From positions 30,678,788 through 30,742,787 of the forward strand of contig NC_092090.1 in NCBI RefSeq assembly GCF_045679555.1: a stretch of 64,000 nt of DNA. The letters are read 5' to 3'. Within the stretch, counting starts at the first letter, position 1. The number at the start of each line of letters is the position of its first letter. The translations under genes were made by a program, and so were the position numbers. Positions 37,491 to 57,453 of the stretch are shown here, piece by piece. The stretch is from Salvelinus alpinus (taxonomy: Eukaryota > Chordata > Actinopteri > Salmoniformes > Salmonidae). The notes beneath the pieces were generated by a model. It made no database searches. It worked only from the letters and a program-made list of their open reading frames with translations, and had not been told where the DNA came from.

Positions 37491-38771
37491 CTACCAGGCA
37501 GGTGGCCGGGAGAATGGGAGTCTGATCCATGGGCCGCTCCTCTGTGTCATACAGCCGGGACAGTGTGTCTGCCTTAACATTCTGTGAACCTGGTCTTTAG
37601 GACAGGGTAAACACAAAACGGGTAAAGAACATGGCCCCCTTGCCTGACGAGGATTCAGTCTCCTAGCTGCCAGGATGTACTCCAGGTTGCGGTGGTCAGT
37701 CCAGATGAGGAAAGGGTGTTTAGCACCCTCAAGCCAATGTCTCCACGCCTTCAAAGCCTTAACCACAGCCAACAGCTCCCGGTCCCCCACATCATAGTTC
37801 CGCTCCGTCGGGCTGAGCCTCTTCGAGAAGAAAGCACAGGGGCGGAGCTTCAGTGGCGTACCCGAGCGCTGAGAGAGCATGGCTCCTATCCCAGCCTCGG
37901 ACGCGTCAACCTCCACTATGAACGCCAAAGAGGGATCCGGGTGGGCCAACATGGGAGCCGAGGTAAACAGAGCTCTTAGGGGCCCAAAAGCCCTGTCCGC
38001 CTCAACCGACCACTGCAGACGTACAGGACCCCCCTTCAGCAGTGAGGTAATGGGAGCAGCCACCTGGCCAAAACCCCGGATAAATCTCCAGTAGTATTTG
38101 GCAAACCCTAAAAATCGCTGCACCTCCTTTACCGTGGTGGGAGTCGGCCAATTACGCACGGCTGCAATGCGGTCACTCTCCATCCCCACCCCTGATGTGG
38201 AAATGCGATTCCCCAGGAAGGAGACAGCCTGCTGAAAGAACAGGCATTTCTCAGCCTTGACGTACAGGTCATGCTCCAACAGTCGTCCAAGTACCTTGCG
38301 CACCAAGGACACATGCTCGGCGCATGTAGCGGAGTATATCAGAATGTCATCGATATACACCACTACACCCTGCCCGTGCAGGTCCCTGAAAATCTCGTCT
38401 ACAAAGGATTGGAAGACTGATGGAGCATTCATCAACCCATGCGGCATGACGAGGTACTCATAATGCCCTGAGGTGGTACTAAACGCCGTCTTCCACTCGT
38501 CTCCCTCCCGGATACGCACCAGGTTGTACGCACTCCTGAGATCCAGTTTAGTGAAGAAGCGCGCCCCGTGCATTGACTCAATCGCCGTGGCGATAAGAGG
38601 TAGCGGGTAACTGTACCTCACCGTGATTTGATTGAGACCTCGATAGTCAATGCACGGGCGCAGACCTCCATCCTTCTTCTTCACAAAAAATAAACTCGAG
38701 GTGGGTGCAGTGGAGGACCGAATGTACCCCTGACACAGGGATTCGGCGACATATGTCTCCATAGCCGCCAT
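37491..38771 (-). pseudogene. Gypsy reverse transcriptase and RNase H
   Basis: An open stretch of 426 codons. Reverse-transcriptase landmarks: [20 protein letters not shown] near residues 26-45, [15 protein letters not shown] near 73-87, [20 protein letters not shown], and the catalytic YIDD at 139-142. RNase H follows: [38 protein letters not shown] and [10 protein letters not shown]. After the LNPRQAR text the frame is disrupted by small indels and runs into non-homologous residues. The 5' boundary is a shift relative to the protease frame. It could still give a partial polyprotein but not an active element. Confidence 0.92.
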
Positions 38772-38774
38772 CTC

Positions 38775-40074
38775 CTATTGCGACAGGGGATACCCGTGAT
38801 TCCTGGGAAGTGCAGCGTCTACCAGGAGATTTATCGCACAATCCCCCCGTCGATGGGGTGGTAATTGAGTCGCCATCTTTTTACAGAAGGCGAGAGCTAA
38901 ATCGGCATATTCTGGGGGAATGCGTCTGGACTTGGTGGAGACCTTGGTGGAGACCTGGTCTGGACTTTCCACCGTGGTAGCACCAACGGAAACCCCTACA
39001 CACCTCCCAGAGCACTCTCGCGACCACCCCGTGAGAGCCCTCAGTTGCCAGGAAATGGTGGGGTTATGACGAGCCAACCAGGGAAGGCCTAGTACCACGG
39101 GAAACGCAGGAGAGTCAATGAGGAAGAGACTGATTCTCTCCTCATGACCCCCCTGCGTCTCCATGGCCAGGGAGATGGTGGCTTCCTTGATTAGCCCGGA
39201 CCCTAATGGTCGACTATCCAGAGCGTGCACTGGGAAAGGTCTAACCACAGGAAGAATGGGGATCCCTAAACTAAGGGCGAACGCTCTGTCGATAAAGCTC
39301 CCAGCTGCGCCTGAATCGACGAGCGCCTTATGCTGGGAATGCGAGGAAAACTCAGGAAAACAAACAGGTACAAACAGGTGGACAACAGAGGACTCTGGAT
39401 GAGAGTGGTGCAGACTCACCTGGGGTGACGCCAGAGTGCCCTGCCTGCTGCCTCGACTCCCAGAAGGACCAACCCGGCACCGACCGGCAGTTTGCCCTCT
39501 GCAGCCACTGATGGTGCACGTGAAGAAGGCCCCTCCTCCAGCCTCCCTACGCGGAGCCCCTCCCAGCTCCATGGGCACCGGAGCGGGGGTGCTGGAAGAT
39601 GGAACCGACAGAGCCCCCTCTGGACGTCCGCGGGTGACCAGCAGGTTATCCAACCGGATGGACAAATCCACCAGTGATGGTGGCATCCCTGCAGGCCAAC
39701 TCCTGTCAGACGTCCTCGTGCAGGCTGCATCTGTAGGGGTCGATGAGGGCCCTGTCATTCCATCCTGCTCCGGCGGCCAAGGTCTGGAATTCCAGTGCCA
39801 ACTCCTGTGCGCTCCTTGTCCCCTGCCTCAAATGGAAGAGCCGTTCCACCACCGCTCTTCCTTCGGGTGGATGGTCGAAGACGGCCCGGAAGCGGGAACT
39901 CCTCGAAGTGGTCCAACGCCGCATCTCCTTCTCCCCATACGGCGTTTGCCCACCCAGAGCTCTCCCCGAGAGGCATGAGACAAGGGCGCACACTTTATTA
40001 AGGCAGGAGAAACCAACAGACGGACGCCACTGCGTCGAAACCTCCAGCCAATGCAAAAGTGCAAATGCGCAAAC
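38775..40074 (-). pseudogene. Gypsy gag and protease
   Basis: The frame at 39706-40101 carries the capsid-like SSRFRAVFDHPPEGRAVVER, LRQGTRSAQELALEFQTLAA and DRALIDPYRCSLHEDV. The next frame (38775-39758) starts in LVDLSIRLDNLLVTRGRPEG, contains a Cys-containing piece (FFTCTISGCRGQTAGRC), and has the retroviral-type aspartic protease motif ALVDSGAAGSFIDRAF. FLIDSPAFPVVLGLPWLARH follows, the usual second protease block. Frameshifts near 39730 and 38773 separate gag, protease and reverse transcriptase. Confidence 0.85.
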
Positions 40075-40358
40075 AGTCACAATAATATTGTATAAACACA
40101 ATGAGATACCTCGTGAAATAAAACACGGAATAAACGCATACCAGTAAAGCTAGTCAACATAGATACGTAACACGAAACAATCTCACACAAAGACATTAGG
40201 AATAAATACATGTAGTGTGATTGGGGAATGAAAACCAGGTGTGCAGGGAACAAGACAAAACAAATGGATAAATGAAAAATGGAGCGGCGATGTCTAGAAA
40301 GCCGGTGACGTCGACCGCCGAACAAGGAGAGGGGCCGACTTCGGCGGAAGTCGTGACA

Positions 40359-40480
40359 GATGCCCTTTGGGTGGTGGACCATTCTTGAGACACAAGAGAA
40401 ACTGTTGAGCATGAAAAAACCATCAATGTTGCAGTTCTTGAGACACTGAACACACTGGCTTTCAGATTTTTTTTTAAAGC
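40359..40480 (-). mobile_element. Old Tc1-like element, right of the Gypsy insertion
   Basis: CCCTTTGGGTGGTGGACCAT and GAGAAACTGTTGAGCATGAA are text from the DNA-binding part of the same Tc1 family whose end lies at 36461-36512. So the Gypsy landed in this element. The rest has decayed. Confidence 0.65.
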
Positions 40481-40603
40481 CACCCATCAGAGTAAATGTC
40501 ATTCTGGTTAATTTGCCCTGTTGTATTGTGAGCAAATGTTAAGGTTGAACACCGACACATGTTGCTTTAATGAGGCTTACACATGTGTATGAGTACCTCA
40601 ATA

Positions 40604-43126
40604 ACTTTTTTTCTCAATTGCTAAAACACAATTTCTGAAACCTTTTCTGAAAACATTAAACACAAAACCTCATCTTCAAGCACTATTTACATAACCTCTG
40701 ACTCTCTTGCAAAATGAAACATTCGCCTCAAAACAGTTTCACCTGTGTTCAAAATCAAACACTGCTCTCAAATCATAAACAAAGTGATCAAAATGATATA
40801 CACTCTCAAGCAGTCAGTAAACAATACACCGAAAAAATAGAAAACACATTGTTCAAAACTTCTACATTTTTTATCTAAAAAAATATTCATATTTTTCCGT
40901 CATTGTCTTTTGATGAACGAAAACATGTTCTATCATAGTAGCTCAACATTTATCAGAAATTACTACTCTGCTTTGCTCTTTGCAATTTTGTTTTTTGTTC
41001 TTCCTCCTCCTTGTACCCCTATTTTTACAGTTCTGTACCCTGCATCTCACAAAGTTGTCCTTTGTCTCTGTGATACTGTAATTCTTGTTCTTTGTTGATA
41101 TGAACCTGCAACCAGTCAAAATCTATTGAGCAGTCAGTACTGTTAATAAATGGAAAGCACAATGTTCAGGGCCATACAATTTGTCCATTGTACAGTATAC
41201 AGCCTACAATGCACTGTACTACAGTATACAATACTAAAAGGGACAAAAATCAAAGGGTCAGGCCAGAGCACTTCGTCGACATCACAAGCAATATTGTCCC
41301 TCCTGAGGCAACGGGGGAAGAAGCCTCTTGTGTGCCGTATCCAGCCCTGACATGATTCCTCACCTATATAACCACAGGCTAAATCCATGGCTTGCAGCAG
41401 ATTTACTCTGGTGTAGGGTTGTCTATCTTACACTTTCCATCTCCAAGAGGAGAAAAACTCCTCAACCGGATTCAGGAAAGGCGAGTATTGAGGGAGGTAC
41501 AAGTTCATAAACTGCCCATTGATGTTAAACCATTCCCTTACCTGAGCAGCTCGGCGGAAACTGACATTGTCCCACACTATCACATAGGTGGGAATGGGAT
41601 TCTCATTTAGCTCTTGACCCTGCTGCTCTTGAACCTGCTTCTCAAATAAAATCTCTTAGATTGGCAATAAATCTTAGAAGGTGCTGGGTGTTATATGGCC
41701 CGAGTGTAACATGGTGATGTAGAAGATTGTGACATTGCCACCTCGTTGACCAGGGACTTCAACAATGGCCCGCTGTCCAATCATGTTTCGGCCTCTCCTT
41801 CTCCTCTTTGTTAGATTGAAGCCTGCTTCATCGACAAAGATAAACTCATGGGGTCTGTCCAAGGATTCCAAGTCAAATATTGTCTGTGTAGAAATACAAT
41901 ACACTGTATGTAGGATTTTGTAAGTCGTACAGAGACAGTGCTGTACTGTAGAGTACAATTAGGCTTCTGATTCACATACATTGTATGTACTGAAGAGTAA
42001 TGTCATTCACATAGTATGTGTTAGTACTGTAGACAATCTGGATTACAGTAAATGTTTCTGAATGTACACTTACTTGCACATAATGAGCTCGCAGTTCTTT
42101 CACCCTTGGTGAGTTGCGCTCAAAAGGTACTCTGTATACTTGTTTCATACGCATCCTGTTACGATGGAGGACACGGTCAATTGTGGAAATGCTCACACTG
42201 TCGATTCCCTGGAAGTGTGTGTTGTCTTGTATCACTCGTTCCTGGATTTCTCTGAGTCGTATTGCATTATCTTGATGCCAACTATAACGGCCTCTTGCTC
42301 CCGAGTGAATATAGCTGTCCTTCCACCTGCATGTGGCAGCCTTGCAATTCTCCAAAAAGTAGTTTTGCAGTTACAAAACATATTCATGCAGTACAATACA
42401 TACAGTGATTAACTTTACAAATGTCTATTGAAACAGCTGCATATAGTGTAGTACAGTGAATTTGCAATTACAAAAATACAGTAGTATACTGTACCTGTTC
42501 TCTTCTCTGAATGTCCTTACTATGGTGGACACAGAAAATCAGCTCAAATTGGGTTGCACTCTAAGTCCTGCTTCCCTCATTGTCAGTCCATGGACAAGAA
42601 CATGGTCTATAACTGTTGCTCGAATTTCATCAGATATTTCCACTCTTTGTCTTCCTCTTCATCCTCCTCTTCCTCTTTCTTGCCCTCCTCCTCCTCCGCA
42701 CTCATCCTCATCCTCTCACATTGTTTCTTCTATCCATTCTCAGACTTTCTCCTTCCCACCTTCAACAACCTGTTTGCTCTCTGAACTGGCTTATATTGGT
42801 TGTGTCGCATCATTTGAAACAGGTTAAATCAATTTTGAGTGGTTGTGTTCAATCAATGACATGTGTTCTCTATTTGTATTTGATTGTTGCCACTTGTGTT
42901 TACCAGTATGGATGACATGTGCATTAGAGTGCAGAATGTGTTTTGAGAATGAGAATGTGTTTAGAGTTTTGCTGAAAAGTCTAAGTGAGATCTGCAAATT
43001 GTGTTTTACCATGTGAAATGGTTTAAGGTATTGACAACAGACTGCATAATTAGCTAAATGAGTCCGGGCAGCTGGGAACTTCGTTCAGCCAATGGGTTTT
43101 AGTGTTTTAGCAATTGAGAAAAACTG
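40604..43126 (-). mobile_element. IS630/Tc1-superfamily transposon, DD35E type, 2.5 kb
   Basis: Both ends carry an inverted repeat of about 20 bp, TTCTCAATTGCTAAAACAC on the left (40611-40629) and its reverse complement at about 43101-43119. TA is found outside each end (40602-40603; 43127-43128). The transposase lies on the minus strand, with at least one spliceosomal intron. Related elements occur widely in fish, but I cannot name the family. Confidence 0.85.
41143..42660 (-). pseudogene. DD35E transposase with introns, decayed
   Basis: Order on the minus strand: an HTH-bearing piece (RVEISDEIRATVIDHVLVHG, LTMREAGLRVQPNLS) at about 42490-42640, then RIARLPHAGGRTAIFTREQE near 42290-42345. 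After a one-base frameshift come NAIRLREIQERVI and VSISTIDRVLHRNRMRMKQV to RAHYVQ at 42074. A GT-AG intron of 190 bp (41884-42073, GTAAGT ... TACACAG) joins RAHYVQ to TIFDLESLDRPHEFIF. The catalytic blocks are FVDEAGFNL (first Asp), VWDNVSF (second Asp, about 41570) and SPFLNPVEEFF (Glu), with 35 residues between Asp and Glu. The C-terminus MDLACGYIGEESCQGWIRHT and DVDEVLWPDP follows. Stops at KVxDRQP (TAA) and elsewhere inactivate it. Confidence 0.82.
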
Positions 43127-43128
43127 TA

Positions 43129-45772
43129 ATTGTTGGTGAACCATTGCCATTTACTGTACTGTAGATTGCAAATAATGATTACAGAACCGTAACAGATTTA
43201 GATCGCTTACAGTAGATATTCCTATACATTTCAGCCATACTTGCTGGTAAAATTTCTTCCACTTTCATAGCCCTGAGACACAATTCCTGCCTGTTATACA
43301 CCATCAAAGGAGGTAGAGGTCATTTCACGAGTCATTTACACACCATACTCTCCCATTCCCCTGGAACAGAGTGAATAATATAGCTATTGCAATGCCCGTT
43401 GATAATGTAATTTCTCAACATATGAAATGTCATAGTAAATAAGCTAATTGATCACTAGGAAGGCAATTTAAGTCTTATGAAAGTGAAATGTATGGCACTG
43501 CCTGTGACAGTAGGCCTACGATAAATTGGATCTAGATTGATATGATGAAATTGATCTAAATGATGGTGGGGCATCTACATCCCCTCTGGTCTGTGTGTGT
43601 TTGACAGTCCTTGGCAGTAGACTCTCACCCTCCAGGCACTCACTTCTTTTGTAATCAATGCCCTGATTTGGTTGAGTGCCTCGATCTCCCCATCTTTCAT
43701 CTCTCCCTCTTCCCCTCCCTTCCCTTCTTCCCATTTCTTATCGGTTTACCCTGTTCCTTGACTCCACCCTGTATTAGCCATATTCCCCTGTGCAGCATAC
43801 AAAGTACATAATAATAACATATTAGAATGATTATTAGTAATTAATAATATCAATAATAATCATAGTACAAACATAACATCTCCTTCTTGTAATTGTATTA
43901 AATTCTATGAAATGCAGTATACATTAAATGCATGCCGGCTTGTAGCTGCTCCATCTACTGGACAGATGCTAACACTGTAATAACCACATAACAACGGAAG
44001 GTGTAAATAATGTGTCCTCTATACACAGTGTCTCTGCTTGCTTGTTTTCAAATGGGATCTGAGTGGTATCCATGGGAGTGGAGAAAGACAAACACTGCAG
44101 GTGGGAAATGGATCTCCTCCAAATGAGATATTGCCAAGAAAGCAACAGGACACAAGGAAAGCCATGCCCATGTGAACTAGAGAATCTGGCTATTGGATGG
44201 ACACATGACAATGGTTCCTTATGAATGAGACAGGCCGACAGAGACAGCGAGATACTGAGATAGATTAATTTGGTGAAGCAAATGCATCAAACAATCCCTC
44301 CATTGTTTCCTTGGTTACCACAGTCTAGGGGAAATCTTCAGATTTCCTTGAGACTTGTTACGGTAGAATGAGGACAAACCACACACCAAAGGCTGTCACA
44401 CAAATAGAGAGAAAGAATCATAAGGCAACACGGGTAGCACAATCCCATTCATTATTTTCAGACAGCAATATATACGAGAGGAATACATTTTTTCTGTTCT
44501 TATTTTACCTCAAATGAATAATACAATAGCTGTCAGTCTGTTTTACACCTTCAGTGTACATCCATATTCACAACTCCAAACTGATAACCCAACACCCACC
44601 ATATCTACAGGGGAGGGAAGAGGGGTGGCGACATAAAAGTGCTTGGACGTGCATGTGTCCTCCTGAAAAGAGGGAATAACGGTCCAGTGAAGAACCAGCA
44701 CAATATAGAATCTAGGTTACTATGATACAGGGTCATACAGGGTCTACAAATGTACCTTTCGGTAATGATAATGGCGATGGGCTTGCACAAATGTCAAGGG
44801 TGGGTTTTTATCTTTTTGATTTGATGACTTGACTCTGGCTGAGTGAAGGGCCACTCTCAGAACCCTGGGGTGTATTCATTATGCAGATTCTGTTGCAAAA
44901 CGTTTTGTCTGTTGCAAAATGTTTTCTAACAGAAACCATTTACTTCAAACGGAAAACATTTTGCCCACGAAAGTGAGAGTTTCTATTGGACAAATTCAGG
45001 CAGGTCCCTGAACTGACATCTAGTTACAAAATGGTGCCAACATGGTGGCTGGGCAACTAATTGTGTTTGGTGTGTAATCACCAATGCCACCAACCAGCGA
45101 CGTCTTCTGCAGGCAATGTTGACTCTTTCAAAGCCCACAGCTTGAGTACATCGTTTCCAACATCTGCCAACATCTTATGTTATCTTTGGTAATCCTGAAT
45201 AGTGAATACACCTCAGATCAGATCTTAGTATCACTGTGATGAAATACTCAGTGCATTCTTGGAAGAAGAATGCAATTCTAAAGCTTCTTTATGGATGAAG
45301 AGGGAAACACCATTTGGAAAGAGGTACAGAAGCTGTGCAAAACAGCCACAAAACCACAAGAAAACATAGCATCAATATAGACAGAAGATATTACAGTACA
45401 GTCATGTTTGACAGATTTATATATTATGATAGCATTATCTTAGTACAAACAATAAAGAGAATTCCATGACTAAACCTTGATAAAGCACAACTAAAAGTAC
45501 ACTTGAAATTATATTGAATTATTATCATATAGTTATAAATCAGACCTAAATTTAAATATTTACAGTAATTCATCTCAGGTAGGGGATATAATAAATTATG
45601 ACCTATCAGAACACCCTCAACAGGTGCAAAGGACAAACTTTGGTCTAGAACACACACACCGTTCTGTCTCTCTCTGACTAACTCCTTAGGGCTTAGGCTA
45701 ATGTTGGCTGTGTCTGAGAGGAAAGTGACAGATTACCTGGCTCCAATGTGGGCTGTGTATGAGAGTGCAAGA
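43129..45772. other. Gene-free stretch; slc25a22 3' UTR probably at its right end
   Basis: Downstream of the slc25a22 stop (45775-45773) the transcript should continue leftwards. I did not find an unambiguous AATAAA in the minus sense within the nearest few hundred bases. A short piece around 44880-45010 (GCAAAACGTTTTG, TTCTATTGGACAAATTCAGG) recurs in salmonid DNA as I remember it. No other exon seen. Confidence 0.4.
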
Positions 45773-52969
<7,197 letters not shown>

Positions 52970-53646
52970 CTGTCTGTATATCTGTAAACGTGATCTGCAA
53001 GGAAAACAATGGATTAGTGGAAGATAGATGGAGAATACCTCAGTCAACCAGCCAATGTTCAACCGTCAGTTTTAGTCAGTCAGTCAAGTAATTGGCCAGC
53101 TGTGGAGGAGAACTGGAAAAGAACAGAGTACAAATCCATATCAGAACAGTAGTCAGACACTCAGTTAAAGCTTTGAGAAACATCTGTGCATGGAATGTAC
53201 TTGGCTTATCCCTGGGCATAGTAGCATTTACCTCAATGTTGTGTTGGCTGGCTACCTGAAATGAAGAGTGTTCATTCATTGAGCCATGCTTTCAGAAGAA
53301 GCTGATTGTACAGCCACCCTCCTTCTGGACCAATCACATCAATCCTTCCCCTCCACTCCTCCCTCAACCCTAATTCTATCCCCAACTCTTCTATTTCCTC
53401 TACTCCTACTCCTCCCAAATCTCTCCTGATTTGTGTGTGTGCATTGTATTTGAATGGAACAAGAGAAAGCAGAGAAAGAGAGAGGGAGATGGGACATCCA
53501 ATACTGTGATTAGAAATATGGGTGTATATCTGTTTGAAGTCTAGTCTGTCAGCTCACAGCACTCCTTCTCTTTTTGCAGGTTTGTAACAATATATCTTTG
53601 ACCGAATATTTCGCTTTGTTGTCTTTATAAAAGGATCTACTGTGCT
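52970..53646 (-). other. slc25a22 5' UTR of first coding exon and upstream intron
   Basis: 25 nt of 5' UTR (52970-52994) precede the ATG. They follow a good acceptor TTTTCCTTGCAG. Upstream, 53232-53256 is bounded by acceptor-like ATTTCAG and donor-like GTAAAT and could be a tiny non-coding exon, but evidence is thin. No promoter was identified. Confidence 0.5.
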
Positions 53647-54454
<808 letters not shown>

Positions 54455-54491
54455 GTCTCTCTGTCTCTCTGTCTCTCTGTCTCTCTCTCTG

Positions 54492-54581
<90 letters not shown>

Positions 54582-54756
54582 ACTCACTCACTCACTCACT
54601 CACTCACTCACTCACTCACTCACTCACTCACTCACTCACTCACTCACTCACTCACTCACTCACTCACTCACTCACTCTCTCACTCACTCACCCACTCACT
54701 CACTCACTCACTCACTCACTCACTCACTCACTCACTCACTCACTCACTCACTCACT
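54455..54756. repeat. Compound (CT)n - (CACT)n microsatellite
   Basis: CTCTGT/CT units at 54455-54575 pass abruptly into CACT tetranucleotides to 54756, with two CTCT or CCCA interruptions near 54675-54692. Confidence 0.96.
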
Positions 54757-54858
54757 CTGTTCAAAGTCTGTTCCAAAGAAGCTGGTACAGTACTTTGGAC
54801 CATACTCTCATTGGTTGCTTGTGTGGAGGTGTGGTCAGGCTCATCAAAACATTGTATG

Positions 54859-55335
54859 TGTCACGTTCCTGACCTATTTCTGTTAGTTTGTTGTATGTGT
54901 TAGTTGGTCAGGACGTGAGTTTGGGTGGGCATTCTATGTTGTCTGTTTCTATGTTGGTTTAAGGGTTGCCTGGTATGGCTCTCAATTAGAGGCAGGTGTT
55001 TGGCGTTCCTCTAATTGAGAGTCATATTTAGGTAGGTTGTTTCACAGTGTTCGTTGTGGGTGGTTGTCTCCTGTGTCTGTGTATATGTTTGCACCATACG
55101 GGACTGTTTGCGGTTTGTTCGTTTTATGTAGTCTGTTCCTGTTCATTGCGTTCTTCACGTTATATGTAAGTTCGTCGTTCAGGTCTGTCTGCATCGTTTA
55201 TTTGTTTTGTTTGTTTATGCAAGTTTAGTTTGTTTTTTCGTCGTGTTCAATAAATCATGTCATTTCACTACGCTGCGCCTTGGTTCGATCACTACTCCTC
55301 CTCTTCGGATGAAGAGGAGGAGGACTGCCGTTACA
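54859..55335 (+). mobile_element. Solo LTR, 477 bp, with GTATG target duplication
   Basis: Starts TGTCACGTTCCTGACC and ends GACTGCCGTTACA. It is flanked by GTATG at 54854-54858 and 55336-55340. It contains a perfect 14-bp hairpin (CTCTCAATTAGAGG / CCTCTAATTGAGAG, about 54980-55022). There is a second, 11-bp hairpin near the 3' end (TCCTCCTCTTC-GGAT-GAAGAGGAGGA), and TTCAATAAATC is a likely poly(A) signal. It fits a salmonid Gypsy-type LTR as I recall it. Confidence 0.92.
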
Positions 55336-55340
55336 GTATG

Positions 55341-56329
55341 TCTGTGCATATTTTACAGTACGCCTGTAATTTTGCATTCTGTAATAATGAGTGGTTATGT
55401 TCAAAAGCCTAGCTGTATGCTAATTTTATGCATATTATCTATCTGTGTTAACTTATACATAGCCTACTCATCTAACCTCCGGTCTCAATAGAGTTGCATA
55501 GTATGTTGAATTGAATCCTCATTCAAACTGTCATGTTCCATTGATTAACAGCAGGGGCATCCATCCTCTCCCCTTTGCCCTCTCTCCCCATGCTTCTCTT
55601 GTGATGTCACAACAAGGATAGCCTGGCACCAGCTTTGTTCCAGAGCATGTCTCTATTTTCACAAAGATTTCATCAGTGACACTCAATGATTAACAAATAT
55701 ACTGAAATGGACGTGGCAGATACCAATATTATAATTGTAATTTGTCATGAACTGACCTACCACTTTTTTATCCTCCTGGACCAGCTGTTCAAGCCTATAT
55801 GGTACCTGCAGGCCTCCTTACTTCCCCTGCACCACTAATAACAGGATTCCCTGCTATATCGTTACACTCAACAAATTGGCCTGGTGGATCGGTGGTCAAT
55901 TAAACCAGCATCTATTGGTTGTAAGTGAGAAGGGGAGGACACGGTGTGTGTTGTGTTGGAGAGAGGGAGCTTAGGGATGGGTAGAGGCAAAGAATTGTTG
56001 TTGCACCCTCAAAGTTCACATCACCTCATCATCTGCATTAATCTTAGCCTCTTGTCTCCTATGTTTTTCTCAGCTTCTTCTATGTCTCCTATGTTTTTCT
56101 CAGCTTCTTCTATGTCTATCCTATGAAAAGCATGTACTATGTACGCCTACCCCACTGTCCAAAAGTCCCTCTTTCTAGTTGTAAAGGGCTGACCAGTTGC
56201 CAGTTGAAGGCTGGGCAAATGTCAACACCAGATCATTTGAGTGCACATTTCAGGATTTCAAAATTTCTTTCCAACCAGTCATATCATACTGAATACAGAA
56301 AGACATTCGGTCTCTGGTTGTGTAATCAC
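55341..56329. other. Gene-free stretch between LTR and saa
   Basis: Non-coding; a 32-bp tandem duplication (TCTCCTATGTTTTTCTCAGC) occurs near 56056-56115. Confidence 0.45.
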
Positions 56330-56335
56330 TTTATT
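56330..56335 (-). promoter_or_regulatory. saa poly(A) signal
   Basis: AATAAA on the minus strand, about 190 bp downstream of the saa stop codon. A reasonable 3' UTR length for this small gene. Confidence 0.65.
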
Positions 56336-56520
56336 TTTGCAACACTTTTGAAATACATTGTATACTAAGTTTCAGTACCATGTACCTGTCTATTAGCAGA
56401 ACATTTGGGCAAAATAATTTTTGAGAATATGACATTTTTACCAAAAGCAGTAATTAGGTGCAATATGTTTGTTTGGAATGTGGTCCTTCAGTTTGGCTAG
56501 TAACCTTCTATTTTTTAGGT

Positions 56521-57316
56521 TCAGTATTTCCTTGGGAGTCCATTGGGTCTGTAGCGGTTGGGGTCCCCTCCATTACGTCCCCAGCGGTTAGCCTGCTGGT
56601 CAGCTGCTGAGTCCTCGTGTCCTCGACCACTGGAACCCTGAACCCTCTCCCGGCCATTACTGAGAGAGGAGAAATATTACATTAGTAACTCGCCAACCAC
56701 AGTAAACCAATAATGGTATAATTGTCTTTCTGACCAGACACTTTTTTTTTTACAAAAAGTGGCATAAAGAACTAATTAGAGAAAGGAGAAAGTTTTTATG
56801 AGATAATTTGATGACCAACTGAACCACATTATAAGCATCTCACAGATATTTGAGAATCACCCACCTGATGACTGTTGCTGCCCACCTGCCCCCTGGTCCT
56901 CTCCTGGCAGCATCATAGTTGCCCCGAGCGTGAAAGTACTTGTCTGAGTTTTTCCAGTTGGCGTCCTTCATGTCGTCATATGCACGCCACATGTCTTTAG
57001 CACCTGCAGGGTCAGGAGGACACAGATGTCGAGTTTGACACTTTCAAGGAACTTTACAACTTTTCAAACCACTAGCCTCAAGAAATAACAATGACTTTAA
57101 AGGAGTCCTCAAATACAGTACATGTTGCTCTTGAATGATTTGTCGCTCTTGATAGATTTGTTGCTATTGGTTTCTGTATCTATTTCTGTCAACAATGAAG
57201 AAACAATGATTAAAGTGTATAAACGGACCTCGAGCAGCTTCACCAGGGAAGTGGTACCACTGAGCTTGAGCTCCTACAACGAGGGTCAGAACAAGTCCAG
57301 CTAGAAGCAGCTTCAT
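56521..57316 (-). CDS. saa: Serum amyloid A, three coding exons
   Basis: Secreted acute-phase apolipoprotein of the serum amyloid A family, carried on HDL and induced in infection and inflammation (known). Coding exons: 57316-57229, 57003-56865 and 56659-56521, 366 nt in all, 121 residues. Introns are GT-AG and phases agree. Residues 1-18 ([18 protein letters not shown]) form a signal peptide. The mature part opens [20 protein letters not shown]. The family core [20 protein letters not shown] and [14 protein letters not shown] is intact. The C-terminus [20 protein letters not shown] and NGLPRKY matches the conserved SAA tail. Length is close to the usual 120-122 residues. A non-coding first exon lies upstream, as in other SAA genes. 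No defect is seen. Confidence 0.97.
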
Positions 57317-57453
57317 ACTTGCAGATGCGACAAACTGAAGGAAACATGAGGGTGAGAGAGAGCATAGGCTACTTTATGAATTGCTAACATATTTACAGAT
57401 AATTTATTCAACTTAAACTCTGACTGCCTCATATAACAGAGTTATCACTTACC

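Larger units (their letters stand above)
36513..40358 (-). mobile_element. Gypsy (Ty3) LTR retrotransposon with chromodomain, internally deleted
   Basis: Two direct LTRs of about 280 bp, 36513-36792 (3' LTR) and 40075-40358 (5' LTR). In element orientation they start TGTCACGACTTCCGCCGAAG and end ATTGTGACA. They differ by several small indels (for example ACATGAGGGGGAACAGTGGG versus ACATTAGG), so the insertion is not recent. Between them, on the minus strand, are gag, protease, reverse transcriptase, RNase H and a C-terminal chromodomain, but the integrase catalytic core is missing. The total is 3.85 kb. No matching target duplication is visible, which fits loss of flank next to the 3' LTR. 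It lies within an older Tc1 remnant. Confidence 0.93.
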
